Positions 44,715 through 57,200 of a stretch of DNA of 64,000 bases are shown here, in pieces; positions within the stretch are counted from its first letter, which is position 1, and the number at the start of each line of letters is the position of its first letter. The stretch spans positions 3,363,165 to 3,427,164 of the forward strand of contig OY811990.1 of the NCBI GenBank assembly GCA_963681505.1, given 5' to 3'. Below the pieces are notes generated by a model. That model saw only the letters and a program-made list of their open reading frames with translations. It was not told where the DNA came from and searched no databases. This stretch comes from Eunapius fragilis (lineage: Eukaryota > Porifera > Demospongiae > Spongillida > Spongillidae). A program made the translations under genes and the position numbers.

Positions 44715-47214
44715 GCACAAATTTATAGCTCAGGTGTGCTCTGTTGATCCCTGTAACAAACCATGTCTTCTCCAGATCATCCTTCATCATCTTCCCCAGA
44801 CCACACATTAAGCCCTCTTCCCCAGACCACACATGAGGCCTTCCCACAAACTCACATTTTATACACCTGGAGGTTTCACCCTTCTCCCCCTCCCCAGGTC
44901 ATTCTCGAAATTTCAGTCAAAGGAGGAAATGAGACTCCACCACTTCCTCCTCCTGCAACTGGTCCCCAGACCACAGTCTCAGCAACCTCCACGTTATCCA
45001 ACGAGAGTGCTCCACCTGGCATACCCCCTTACCCCCCAGGGTTTGGACCCTCCCCCTTCCAGGAGGAGCTTTACGACTCAGCTGACGACAGAGACCGTCG
45101 TTTGACTAACGGTGCGGAACAGGATGGAAGCCATCGCATGGTAATGATGTCATCACAGGATGACCTGACGGACCCCTGGCCCCACCCCCCTAGGGCCGCC
45201 TCCAGCCCGCCGCCGCCCCTCTCCCGGGAATGGAACAGCGGTACCCTCGCCCGTGACCCCACCCTCCTCTCGTCCCAGGACAGCGCCACAGCGATGCCCA
45301 AGTCCCAGGACGACCACACCCTCTCCCTGCGCCCGGACGACACCTACGGCAGCCGTTCCCAGGACGACCAGTTCCGCATGCCCACGTCCCACAGCCAGCC
45401 CGACTTCCACCTGGACATCCAAGAAGCCAAACTGGTAGGCAAGAAGGATGACATGATGATGTCCAGCGGGTCACAGAACGCCCACGAGGACTACCGCATG
45501 TCCCCCAAGCCTTTCAGGAAGTCCTTTTCTGTCACCTCCCCTTCTTCCTCATTCTCTGGGGCCCACCAGCCACAGCAGCAGCAGCTGTCGTCAAAGGAGA
45601 CCCACAGCCCCCCTAGGGGGAAGGGAAGGAGGGACTCAGCCGAATTCAGGAAGTCGGACTCCCTCCATCCCTCGTTCAGAACGGGAGGAGGCGGAGGGTC
45701 TGAGCGCTCCAGTGTGTCCAGTACGGACATGGAGCACCACCTACAGCACAGGGACTTCTTGGAGGAAGCCATGGCCAAGAGGGGGGCGGGGCAGCAGCCG
45801 GATTGGGCCCACCCACCGCCCCCCATGATGGGAGGACTCCCGCCCACCCTGTGGAGACCCCCTTACATGATGCCGGGGGAGTACGGCTATCCCGTGATGG
45901 TGGACCCCCGTCTCGAACAACAACAGCAGCAGCAGCAGCAGCGGTCTGGGTACCTGAGCCTCCAGCACAAGGACAGCCTTCGCGGGAGGCACCCCCCCGG
46001 CTACATGCAGAGGCCACACCCACGTGGGGGAGGAGGGGGGCAGTACCTGGGGGAGGAGCTCCACGGGGGCGGGTTGCTGATGAGGAGCAAGAGTCACGAC
46101 CGCGCCCTCGACGAGGACCCCGCCCACCACATGATGCAGCCCGGGCCTGGGCACTACCCCGGCCCCTACGGGCACAGGCAGCCGGTGTTTGACGAGGGGT
46201 CGGGCATGGAGTACTACCTGTCCCAGCCCACCCAGAGCTTCGACCGCCACCCTCCTCATCCCTTCCACCACCCCACCTCCTCCATGATGGGGTACGACAT
46301 GAAGGTGATGATGGGAGGGCCTTCGGGATACGCCCTCTCTCAGCCCATCCCCGTTGGAATGTATGGAGGAGGGGGAGGGGGAGGGAGTAGGCACAGCTCG
46401 GGGTCGTTTAGCAGCGTCGATCGCAAGGGGCGTCCCCATTTTGCGGACAGACACGCCCCCTTGAACGACCTCGAACTGAACGAGGAGGAGGAGCTGGAGG
46501 AGGTGGGGGGAGGGGGCGGGGGGAGGGGGGGGAGGAGCAACAGCCCCTTCAAGAGAGACTACCGCACCAAGAGCATATACGGAGATGGGCTTGTCTTTGG
46601 GAAGTGGATGGAGAGACTGGACAACTCCTATGATATGGTGGGTTAATTTGGTACGTCTCTAGGCAACAGTGACGTACATGTGTGACTCATGTGTTGTTAG
46701 GGACCCATTAGGGCAAGGTGTAGAACAACTGTGTCAGTCAGCCCCCCCCCCTACACATCACACTCCCACTCCATTCCACGAGACTAATGTTTTTCCCCCT
46801 ATACCCCCCCCCCTCTTCCTTCCCCCTACCCCCCCCTTCCTTCCCCCTACCCCCCCCCCCTTCCTTCCCCCTACCCCCCCCCCCCTTCCTTCCCTCTACC
46901 CCCACCCCCCCCCCCTTCCTTCCCTCTACCCCCACCCCCCCCCCCTTCCTTCCCCCTACCCCCCCTACCAGTTAGCTACTGCCATGTTAGAGGTGGGGGG
47001 GGGGGGAATAGGTGCACACATGTCTCTGAACTGTTATGTTAGGGGTAGGTGCATGCGTTGGACCCCTTACGCCTAGCACTGCTCTGACCACACCCTTCCC
47101 CTCCCACTAGGAGAATGACAGTGGAAATGAGCTGCCCCAGTTTGAGGGAGACGCCAGCCAAAGCCAGAGGTCCCCATCCCCGACTCTGTCCGAACGAGAC
47201 ATTGACACCAAGGG

Positions 47215-47283
<69 letters not shown>

Positions 47284-47608
47284 TATATGTGTGTCTGTGT
47301 GTGGTGTGTGTGTCTGTGTGTGTGTGTGTGTGGTATATGTGTGCCTGTGTGTGGTGTGTTGATATGTGATTATTGGTTGTGGTGGTGTGGTATGCTAGAT
47401 ATGTGTGCTGATCCTGTGTCTTTGTGATCATATCATGTCTCTGCACAGCCACCGGCAATCTGATAGCTCTGTGCCTTTTGTTTACAAAAGGCATTCCTCG
47501 TCTATTGTCCATGTCTGTGTGTCTGTCTGTGTGTGTTTGTGTGTGTGACATATGTATGTATGTATGCATGCATGTATGTATGCATGCATGTACATGTATG
47601 TATGTATG

Positions 47609-47642
<34 letters not shown>

Positions 47643-50600
47643 TGCATGTATGTATGTACATACATGTGTGATGTGGGCACATAGAGGGCTCCCTCATTAG
47701 CCACTCCCCCTCTTTTAACAGTACATGCCAATAAAGGAGTGGACCCTGAAGGGGACCCAGCAGACAAGGAGGAGACTGGGGAGGAGGGAAACCTTGAGAA
47801 CATAGAGGTGGTTCACCTTGAGAAGGAAGAGGATGAACCCATCGGGATACAACTAGTCAGCTACACGTCTCCTGATGGAAAGTAAGCTGGCTGCATTTGT
47901 GGGCGTGGCGGGAGTCAGTGGGTGGGCGTGGTGACTCCTCCTCTCGTGTTGCTCTGACAGGGACCTTGGGGTGTTTGTGGGTGGTCTGGATGAAGGGGGT
48001 GTGGCCGCTCGCTCTGGCAAGTTGAGCTTGTCTGACAGGATCCTGGCCTGCAATGGTATGGACTTCACCTCCATGTCTAATGAGAGGTAAGCATCCCGTA
48101 AGAGTGAGGCATTCAGTGACCATACACTTTCCCTTCACATACATACATACATACATACATACATACATACATACATACATACATACATACATACATACAT
48201 ACATACATACATACATACATACATACATACATCATACATACATACATACATACATACATACATACATACATACATACATACATACATACATAAATATATG
48301 CATGCATACATACATACATACACACACACGCATGCATGCACATGTACTGAAGTGTTGAACAGGTACTGTTGGGTATGCTAGCCAATGACAATGAGCTGAA
48401 GATGGCCATCAGCAGGGGACTTCCCCTCGTCGTTGAAGAACCACGTCCTCAGCAGCATGACGCTCTACAGGAAGTGGGAGGAGCTTCAGTTGAAGGATCT
48501 GGGGCTGAGCCAATTGGTAAGTCCATTGGAAAATTTGCCATCAAATCATTTCATTGGTACCTAAGTCCCTACACACATATACAAGTCCCTACACACATAT
48601 ACAAGTCCCTACACACATACACCCTACACACATACATTGGTTCTTAAGTCTGGGGGTAAGGGTCTATGCATATGTACATTGTCATACTTTTGCCCTCCTC
48701 TCCCCTCCCTCCCTCCTCCTCCCCCTCCATTCAGTGGTCAACGCAGCCCCGGGTCCCACCAATGTGTTGTCCAACACCAGGAGGATAGGGGTTAAGCACA
48801 CCATCCACCTGGTCAAGGGACAGAGTGGGCTGGGCTTCGGCATATCGTCGCGTGACGTCTCCACCAACAACCAGAGTCCCATCTGCGTCAAGTCCATCAA
48901 CGCAGACAGCCCTGCTTCCAAAGATGGCCACCTCAGGATTGGAGATAGGCTGCTAGAAGTAATGTGGGGGGGGGGGGGAGGGGGAAGAGGGGGGACAGTA
49001 CCACAGCAAGTGTGACAACTTTGCTTACAATCTTATCACTCCACTACATACACATGTGAACAATTCTCATGTAATACTAATGTGACACACCACACCACAC
49101 CACATCACACCACACCACACCACACCACATCACACCACACCACACCACACCACACCCACCAGGTGAACGGTACCGAAGTGACCGGGATGCCCCACTCTGA
49201 AGTCCTGCAGCTGCTGAGGTCTGTGTCAGGAACTGTGGAGCTGGTGATATCCCGCCAAGAGATGGTGGAAGTGGAGGAGGGGGAGGAGGGGGAGGCAGCC
49301 ACACCCACTGATGCCTCCAGCGCCAACACCACCACCGTTGGGAAGACCCTGATCAACGTGGAGATACCTCTGCTTAACTACGGGCCTTCTGGTCTTGGCA
49401 TCTCCGTGCACGGAAGGTCTGGGGCCAAGGCGAAGGGGATGTCTGGGATTTTCATCAAGTCTATCCTCCCGGGTGGAGCAGCTGCAAAGGTGTGTGTGTT
49501 TGTGTGGGTGTGTGCATGTGTGGGTGTGTGTGGGTGTGTTGGGTATGGGTGTGTGTTCTGTGTGTGTGCTGGGGGGAGTGAGATGTGTTGGCTACATATG
49601 TGTGTGAGGTTTGTGTGTTTAGCAACTGAGAGGGATAAGATACAGGTCCATGTTACCTGGAATCCTAATTAACCCCTTCTCCCCCTCCCCCTCCCAAATC
49701 ACAATGTACAATGTATATTTCACGCGCACACTAATGTTGGAATCCACACTCACACACACACACACACGCACACACACACACAATACACACACTCATATCT
49801 AGACACACACACATACTTATAAATATACATATACATACACACATATGGAAACACATTCACACACGTCTTATTATCTGCAGTTGCCATAGGAACCTTGTTG
49901 GACTAATGTTTTGCCCCATGTTATGGGATTATTGGGATTCCTTCCATTAGGACGGTCGTCTCCAGAGGAATGACCAGCTGGTGTGCATCGGTACCGTACC
50001 GGTGCTGGACAAGACGGACCAGGAGGCCCTGGACACCCTCAAGAAGGCCCTGGCAGCTGCCAGCAGTGGTGGGGACAACGCCAAGCTGAGGCTGACTGTG
50101 TCACGCACTGTGGGCATCAGCCGCAAGCCTAACCTCAGCATGCCCAACTACTCCAGTCAGATGGCCGCTTTGGGAGAGGTGTCGGAGGAAGAGGTGAGCA
50201 TTAAATGGAGTTAGCATATAGTCAAAGGGGGGGGGGGGTAGGGTAGAAGGTGTAATCATTCACCATTTTCTCTATCTCTCATTTTTCTCCTCCCTCCTCT
50301 CCCCTCAGGAGGATCACGGGGATGGGCACCCCATCACTGAAGTGGGCATAGAAGTCGGCATAGACGTTCCCCTGGAGGCGGGGGGCAGCGGGGGCAGCGG
50401 GGGCAGCCAGCACGGCCACTCCCAGCCCGACAGCCACACCCACCACCAAGAGCTGGATCTCTCTCGCAACAGCGCCAGCGAGGACGAGCCCTCCAGGGGT
50501 AGCGTGAGGGTGCGGGGCGAACCGAGGGGGGCGGAGTCGATGGGCGGAGCAGGAGACTCGGTGGTGAAGCGGCTGAAGGCCGTCACCTTACGTGGCAGTA

Positions 50601-53600
50601 GTGCTGATAAGGCCACGCCCACAGACAACGACCACCTGGAGCTGGCAGACGGTTATGGACACGGGGGAGGAGGTAGCCAGCCCATGGAGTACACGTCTCT
50701 GTCCCTATCGCTCTCAGGGCACACCTGGGCTGAGGATATGTCTTCACTGGACAGACGCACCTCAGTGCAGAGGCAAGGGTGCGTCTGAAGTGGTGTGGTG
50801 TGGTGTGTGCTGGTGTGGTGCATGTGCTGGTGTAGTGTGCTGGCGTCCTTACAAGTCCACATGTATGCTCCATTTGGCTATGCTGCCAGGTGTTGTGTGT
50901 TTGCCTAAGCAGCTACACTGTAGATACAAGGCCTTACCCATAACATAAGTCCAAACATGTGATGAATTCCTTCCTTGAATAATAACCCCCTAATGGAACT
51001 TACATAAACATGTAGGGGAGGTACCATACCGTGATCACATACCTCCCTCCCCCCCCCTCCACCCCCCCCCCCCCCTCCATCTCCCCCTGGGCCTCAAACT
51101 GCAGTCATGCGTGGTTTATATCCGCTTCATATTTGTTGAAGTGGTTGCTAACACAATCCCACACACCTCGTGTTTGTGTATTGTGGGGGCATGTTTGTGC
51201 ATAACACATACCAGCCCTTCTGGGAATGCATGCCTGCTCACTCACACACAGCGTTCCCATGTTTACGTTTCCCTTGTCATATTCCCTTGTCATATCCCCC
51301 CCCCCCCCACCTCCCCCCCCCCCCCCTCCAACCTAACAACAGACCCTACAATGGTTACTCCAGTGCTGGACAAGCCACGCCTTCTGCCGACGCCTCCTTG
51401 ACGACGTCACTGCCGGCCAGGACCAGACAGCAGGCACCAGTGGTTGAGGAGAGACCATCGGCAGTGGCGACCAATGGGAGCGCTGCTATACAGAACGGGG
51501 CGCCTGTCAGGTGAGTTGGCAATGCCTGTGGCCACACCCGCTACAATATGTATTGTTTAGACTGTCAGTATAGTATATGTTGACGTAGTCCTGAGAGAGA
51601 GGAGGGAGGGGGAAGAGGAGAGAGGGGAGGGGGAGGAGAGAAGTGAATAGGAGCGGAGGGAGGAGGAGGGGAGGGAGGAGAGAAGGGAATAGGAGGAGGA
51701 GGAGGAGGGAAGGGAAGAGAAGAGAGGGGGAGGAGAGAGGGTAAGAGGAGAGAGGGGAGGAGAGAGGAGAGGAGAAAGGTTATGTATATTAGCCTGTAGG
51801 ACCCTCCATACCCTATCTACTAGAATAGGCATATCATATTTGTGCACACACCCACACATGACTCATTCCTCCAGGGGACTTGTTCTCTTGTAGCATGCAC
51901 TGTGTGTGTTCATTTACTGTCTCCCCCTCCTCCTCCCCCTCCCCCACCTCCTCCCCCTCTCTCTCAGAGGGTCAAATCGTCGCAACAAGCCAGAGAGGGG
52001 AAGTGGGAGGCACCCACACCAAAGCCCCACCCACTCCGAAAATAACGTCGAGATGTATGCGACACTCCCGCGTCACCACTCTAACCACGCCCACACCAGC
52101 AGCCACTCTCCCCGGTCCCTGACGCCAACCAATCAAGACACAGAGTCTCTGTGCTCAATGGACTACAGTTCTGATACGGAGGCACCCAATGGAACGTCTC
52201 TTCTCTCTAGACACAACAGGTGGAGGATCTCCATCACAAAAAAGAGTGAGTGGGTGTTTAATGAGGGTGTGAGGTCATGACCTCATGTGAGTGGGTGAGG
52301 TGGTGTTTTTAGTGAAGGTGTGAGGTCATGACCTCATGTGAGTGGGTGAGGTGGTGTTTTTAGTGAGGGTGTGAGGTCATGACCTCATGTGAGTGGTGAG
52401 GTGGTGTTTTTAGTGAGGTGTGAGGTCATGACCTCATGTGAGTGGGTGAGGTGGTGTTTTTAGTGAGGGTGTGAGGTCATGACCTCATGTGAGTGGGTGA
52501 GGTGGTGTTTTTAGTGAGGGTGTGAGGTCATGACCTCATGTGAGTGGTGAGGTGGTGTTTTTAGTGAGGTGTGAGGTCATGACCTCATGTGAGTGGGTGA
52601 GGTGGTCATGACCTCATGTGAGTGGGTGAGGTGGTGTTTTTAGTGAGGATGTGAGGTCATGACCTCATGTGAGTGAGTGAGGTGGTGTTTTTAGTGAGGA
52701 TGTGAGGTCATGACCTCATGTGAGTGAGTGAGGTGGTGTTTTTAGTGAGGTCATGACCACATGTGAGTGAGTGAGGTGGTGTTTTTAGTGAGGTCATGAC
52801 CTCATGTGAGTGGGTGAGGTGTTATTAGTGAGGGTATGAGATCATGACATCACGTGTGTGCACGTGCAGGGTGCCATGTTGTGGCTGTGTGTGTGTGTGT
52901 ATGCTGACTTATGACATCATCATGTGGTGGCCATCTTGTGTTGTGATCCTGCAGCTAAGAAGGACTACCTCAAGGACCTGCAGCAGTACCGTGTGCAGAA
53001 TGAGGAGCCAGAGATTGAAGGAGGGATGGTCAGGACAGGATCCGATAGCTGCCTGTCTAACAACGTGGAAAATGCGACCGGAGTAAGCATAGGGGTGGGG
53101 AGGAGGAGAAAGGGATGGGGAGGAGGGGAAGGGGTGCGGAGGAAGAGGAATGGGGACATGGTACGATCAAGTGGGTGTGGCACATGGCTGAAGGGTGTCC
53201 CTCTGACCCAATAGGCCAGGTTACTAGAAGGAGTGGAGATTGGCCCCTCGCTAGGCATGGCCAAGAGCAGTTCCCTGGAGTCTCTTCACAATGTCTATAA
53301 GAACGCCATCAAGCTAGACAATGACATGGACAAGGCCAAGGACAGCAGGAATTTGAGGGGAAGAGGAGCCAGCTTCTCTGTGTCATCTCCTACAGGTGGG
53401 CATTAATTAAGTACTGGTGGGCATTAATTAAGTACTGGTGGGCATTAATTATGTACTGGTGGGCATTAATTAAGTACTGGTGAGCATTAATTAAGTACTA
53501 ATGGGCACCATTGAGTACTGATGGGCGTTAATTGCAGGTGGGAGTTCATTTTGTTTGGTGGTCATTAATGGCTTTTTTGTTTGTTCATTGATTTAACTAA

Positions 53601-54325
53601 TTCTGTGGGCATTAGTTGTTATCAGTTTTAGTTCAGCTTGAGGTGCATCTTTGTCTCACTGCATAACCCCCCCCCCCCCCCCTCCCCCACCTTACTCCTC
53701 ACAGCTGGGATGGAGGATGGTAAGAGCTCTCCTGCCCTAGTCAGCTACAGAAAGAGTCCCTCATCCAAGGCTAAGAACAACACAGATGGGTCCAAAGGAA
53801 TATTTAACTTCTTCAAGTACGTGGGTCTACTAGTTGCCTAAGGTTCTAACGTACTGATAGTGTACACATGTCACCGTGTGTGTTTGCATGTGTTCATTAT
53901 GTGCGTACATAAGTACATGTGTATGCAAGCATCACAACCTGACCATTAAGAAGTGATGGTGCATTGTAATTAATACTGGGCGGGCATTAATTGCAGGTCG
54001 CGCAGTCCTCAAGTGCACTCTGAGTTTAAGCCACTTCTCTCTGTGTCGTGTGTGTTGTAGGAAGAGGAAGGCCAAAAAAGCCGAAAAGATTAAGAAAGTG
54101 AAGTCCACCTCGTCCATGCCCTCACGTTCCTCCACCCTCCTGGACGAAATCCACCCAATCATTAACCAGGATGGCTCCTCCCCACACGAGGCCTACCTCT
54201 CTCAGCAGGACAAGTTGACCTCCACCAGTCCCCAGCCCCTCCCCAGTAGCTACCAAAATAACGAAGGCAGCGATGGAGACGTCGACGATGACGACAACAC
54301 TGTACTCTCCATTGGCAGAGTATGA
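43551..54325 (+). CDS. PARD3: PAR-3 polarity scaffold protein (PARD3 homologue)
   Basis: Seventeen exons join in phase to 1636 residues: 43551-43670, 43999-44100, 44898-46637, 47111-47213, 47722-47881, 47961-48086, 48353-48516, 48735-48958, 49163-49489, 49951-50193, 50309-50778, 51343-51510, 51968-52245, 52955-53082, 53215-53395, 53705-53816, 54061-54325. CR1, the N-terminal oligomerisation domain (VVVPCGDGKIPV), is residues 1-74. PDZ1 is about 717-815, PDZ2 about 857-944 (GQSGLGFGISSRD), PDZ3 about 973-1085 (SGLGISVHG; GIFIKSILPGGAA). CR3, the aPKC-binding motif, reads GPSLGMAKSSSLESL (about 1461-1475) and retains the phosphorylated serine context. The protein ends SIGRV. PAR-3 recruits PAR-6 and aPKC to the cortex and sets apical-basal polarity in animals. 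Oddities: a 580-residue proline-, glutamine- and glycine-rich linker in one exon between CR1 and PDZ1, and a GC-AG first intron. The start of exon 7 at 48353 was chosen by frame. Confidence 0.96.
44613..44711. repeat. (CA)n microsatellite, PAR-3 intron 2
   Basis: Nearly pure CA repeats with a few ATG interruptions. Between it and exon 3, a CTTCCCCAGACCACACAT-like unit is repeated, giving several acceptor-like CCCCAG sites upstream of the one used at 44897. Confidence 0.92.
46790..46975. repeat. Polypyrimidine minisatellite, PAR-3 intron 3
   Basis: Repeated CCTTCCTTCCCCCTACCCC-type units with variable C runs. They encode proline-rich frames by chance. Confidence 0.85.
47214..47360. repeat. 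(TG)n tract starting at the intron 4 donor
   Basis: The PAR-3 exon 4 donor reads GTTAGTGTGTGTG, and a TG-rich tract runs from the splice site for about 140 bp. Confidence 0.88.
47548..47666. repeat. (TATG)n microsatellite, PAR-3 intron 4
   Basis: Tetranucleotide TATG/CATG repeats ending about 55 bases before the exon 5 acceptor. Confidence 0.92.
48137..48323. repeat. (ACAT)n microsatellite, PAR-3 intron 6
   Basis: More than 35 ACAT units with few interruptions, filling most of the intron between exons 6 and 7. Confidence 0.95.
49082..49158. repeat. CACACCAC repeat before the exon 9 acceptor
   Basis: Repeats of CACACCACAC with CATCAC variants run directly into the acceptor CACCCACCAG of PAR-3 exon 9. 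Confidence 0.88.
51590..51780. repeat. Polypurine stretch, PAR-3 intron 12
   Basis: Irregular GAGGAGAGAGGGGAGG units on the plus strand, almost without pyrimidines. Confidence 0.85.
52246..52860. repeat. Intronic minisatellite built on AGGTCATGACCT
   Basis: About twelve units of roughly 45-55 bp. Each contains GTGAGTGGGTGAGGTGGTG, TTTTTAGTGAGG and the palindrome TGAGGTCATGACCTCA. The first unit starts exactly at the exon 13 splice donor, so later units repeat the donor-like GTGAGT. Units vary by short deletions; the last ones are degraded (near 52748 and 52828). Confidence 0.93.
53396..53535. repeat. 21-bp tandem repeat starting at the intron 15 donor
   Basis: GTGGGCATTAATTAAGTACT-type units, four to five clear and two to three degraded, begin at the first base of PAR-3 intron 15. 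Confidence 0.92.
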
Positions 54326-54625
54326 TGTCATCTTACGAAAGGAGGGTGTAGTCTTGTTGGTTTTGCAACTGCTTCGCTCATTGTGGTTGTGTATTAATTT
54401 TATGGGGTTTTATCTTCATGTGTACATGTATGTGTCAGAACCATGAGCTGTTGGACTCAAGCTGTTATTATTATATTATATTATTGTATTTCATGTGTAT
54501 GTGTTTTTTTTTTCGCTTGTTGAGTCCCTCATCCCCATCCCTTCATCCCCGCCCCTCTTTTGTTTTAGACCTATGCCAGTCACTTGAATATATGGAATGT
54601 TATGTATTTGCTTCTTTTTTTTTTT

Positions 54626-54631
54626 AATAAA
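54626..54631 (+). terminator. Polyadenylation signal of PAR-3
   Basis: AATAAA about 300 bp after the stop codon, preceded by a T run. This is the first canonical signal downstream of the stop. Confidence 0.6.
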
Positions 54632-55260
54632 AGCTCCAACAACATGTGTACTTAATATACAGACATGATTATTAGGGATGATTTCAATCTATCTGTGTGC
54701 ATGTGAATAACAGTGGTCATAACATTGCCACTCATGCCATAGGCCACACACGGTACCTGTGTTCAGTATAGCGTCTTTATGCAGTTGTGTCACATGATAT
54801 TAATTGACATGCAATTTTTTATATCATTAATTTACTTTGGTTCCTGTACTACTACTGGAACCATACAATTGTTTATCGTACATGTACATGTATATCCAAA
54901 ATCACAAATGATGAATCTGTGTGGTCACAAAACAAACGGCCATTTCACAACTTTGCCGTTTGTTTAAATTCAGAGTTGTGGGCTTCACACAACATGCAAT
55001 GTGCACCCATATCACTTCATCATGAGATCTTAATTTAACAGACACATCTATATTACGTTTTGTGCTATATTTATTCGCTTGCCCATGTTCCACAAATTAA
55101 TACAGTAGCTGTCAAACACAACACGCAAAAACACTGAATGCGACAACGGGTTTAGCAACAGGGAGGTGTGGCACCATATTGGCTGTAGGGATGGCTGTCT
55201 GGTAGCATTCCATAACAAATATGGGTAATCAAATGATGCTGACAAACAGCCCAAAAGGCC
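54632..55260. other. Intergenic, no supported gene
   Basis: AT-rich sequence downstream of PAR-3; I see no coding sequence or repeat structure here. Confidence 0.5.
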
Positions 55261-55520
55261 TGTTAATAATTGTCCATTGTTGAAGTGGGTATCACAACAG
55301 GGTCAGCTGAGCTCTCAGCAGAAGAAAGGAAGCATGCCAACAATGACCAGAAGTACACAGAGCTCAACTACTGGGTATGTGTCCCAATGACTGTGGAGGT
55401 ATATGGAGCATGGGGTGCAGACTGTCTGTGAAGTCTCCAGTACCCAGACCAGAAGCACTGTCAAGCATATATGTGAGGCTGAACATGACATTGGTCAGAG
55501 CCAATGCAAGGGCCTTGCTA
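55261..55520 (+). pseudogene. Retroelement C-terminal fragment
   Basis: Encodes ELSAEERKHANNDQKYTEL and CVPMTVEVYGAWGAD, then loses frame. The YGAWG motif and its surroundings are typical of the C-terminal region of the reverse-transcriptase family that also left relics at 16165-18330, 37860-38610 and 55865-57200. Confidence 0.6.
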
Positions 55521-55721
55521 AGCAGAGTTACTCTAGGTTGACTACGTGTAATTATTGTAATACTTATTCATGTACATGTAATAGAAATTCCAAGGCTTGT
55601 TAACACCTGGTGTCTTCTGGGATTGCCCCCAACTCATCAGGTACTTTGAAACTACCACAATCCAAGCATCCAAGTGGTTCCATTCCTTCCCCTCCCGTTG
55701 TTCAATCTGACCCCATTACAC

Positions 55722-55849
55722 TGCCTTCAATCTGGTTTCCAGGCAGGTCTTCCTCGAGGAGTGCTCCAAACATTTTCCTGAGCTCCTCCCGTGGTCTTCT
55801 TGGTGCTATGGTCGACACCCGTCATTATGGCACTTAATGGGCATACTGT
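55722..55849 (+). repeat. 128-bp direct duplicate of 56188-56315
   Basis: The 128 bases match 56188-56315 with one difference seen (GTCGACACCC against GTCGCCACCC). It is a displaced piece of the reverse-transcriptase region, placed upstream of the main relic. Confidence 0.9.
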
Positions 55850-55864
55850 TCCACATTACATCAT

Positions 55865-57200
55865 GTGATGAACTTATTGGCAGCTGGCAAGGTTCCACAA
55901 CAGGTCTCCAAATACATGGCTGGTGCCAGCGTAATTGCCATGACCAAAGAGAAACCTAACTGTGCTCCTGACATTCGACCTATAGCTGTGGGTGAGGTTC
56001 TCCGCAGACTTGTAGGGAAGTGTCTGTGCCTATTGTCTCGTGAAAAGGCAGCTAATTTCTTTCAGCCTTTTCAACACAGTGTTGCTTGCCCGGGGGGAGC
56101 TGAGAAAATTATTCATAAAGTCAGACAATGTGTTGACAACCACTGGTCAGACGGCAACTTTGCTCTACTTAAAGTTGACATGACCAATGCCTTCAATCTG
56201 GTTTCCAGGCAGGTCTTCCTCGAGGAGTGCTCCAAACATTTTCCTGAGCTCCTCCCGTGGTCTTCTTGGTGCTATGGTCGCCACCCGTCATTATGGCACT
56301 TAATGGGCATACTGTCTACAGAGGTTGGAGTTCAACAAGGAGATCCCCTCAGTCCTCTTCTCTTCTCTGTAGCTCTGTAAAAGTTGACTTTGTCCATCCA
56401 CAATGACAAATCTGCACCGACCTGCGACTGAATGTTTGGTACTTAGATGATGGTGTCTTGGCTGGTCACCCGACATCTGTATCTGGAGCTCTAGACATCA
56501 TACAATCAGATGGTCTCCCTCAAGGCTTCCATGTGAATTTGAAGAAATGTGAGTTGTTCAGTCCCAGTGACGTGTCATTGTTTCCCACCTTTATTCCTTC
56601 ATCCAACATTACTAACTTCGAACTTCTTGGAGTGCCAATTGGTGACACAGCATTCACTCTAGCTTCATTGCCAGAAAATGTTCCAGTCTCTCAGCACTTC
56701 TTTCTCACCTAGAATATATTGGCTCTTCAGACCCTCATGTTCCCCTCACTCTTCTCCGTCATTGTGCTTCCTTTTGCAAATTAACACACCTAGCTAGAGG
56801 CACACCTTCCTCACCTAGCTAGAGGCACACCTTCCTCATCGGCAGTTGAGGCCTTGAAGGACTTTGACCTTGCTGTCGCTAACTGCTTCACCAAATGCAC
56901 AGGCCTGGACATCTCTGTAGATGCTTGGAAGCAAGCACAACTGAGCCCACGTTGAGGTGGCCTAGGATTGCGTCCCCTCAATGACGTTGCACTCCCTTAG
57001 CGATAGAATCGTACGGAGCATGGGGAGCTGAAGCATGCAACACATTGCTTCCCGGATTGCCATCACTACGAACAAACCAAAGTCGATGATCCTGTCCCAA
57101 CTTGTATGGCAAACTGGTATCATCCTCGTCCGGTCTAATGCCAAAGCCATACAGATGAGATCCCTAGTGCCGGCCACTGGAGATTGTTTCTCTGGGAACG
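55865..57200 (+). pseudogene. Reverse transcriptase relic (non-LTR type)
   Basis: Open from 55865 to 56380, with IRPIAVGEVLRRLVGKCL, LLKVDMTNAFNLVSRQVF (catalytic block A) and GVQQGDPLSPLLFSVAL. After a stop at 56380 the frame changes to NVWYLDDGVLAGHP (the YxDD box, near 56440), then CELFSPSD, LLGVPIGD, and after further breaks LARGTPSSSAVEALKDFDLA and IESYGAWGAEACNTL. The order fits a LINE-like element of a kind common in sponges and cnidarians. At least three breaks make it non-functional. It lies in plus orientation between PAR-3 and the PDIA4-like gene. Confidence 0.8.

Noticed and set aside
45741-46454. Minus-strand frame of 237 codons within PAR-3 exon 3
   Set aside because: A shadow of the GC-rich exon; the plus-strand frame joins the flanking PAR-3 exons in phase.
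47039-47803. Minus-strand frame of 254 codons
   Set aside because: It is composed of translated TG and TATG microsatellites inside PAR-3 intron 4.
48053-48409. Open frames on both strands over the ACAT tract
   Set aside because: Simple tetranucleotide repeat; the PAR-3 exons in the region use another frame.
51557-51859. Serine- and leucine-rich minus-strand frame
   Set aside because: Translation of the polypurine/polypyrimidine intron tract.
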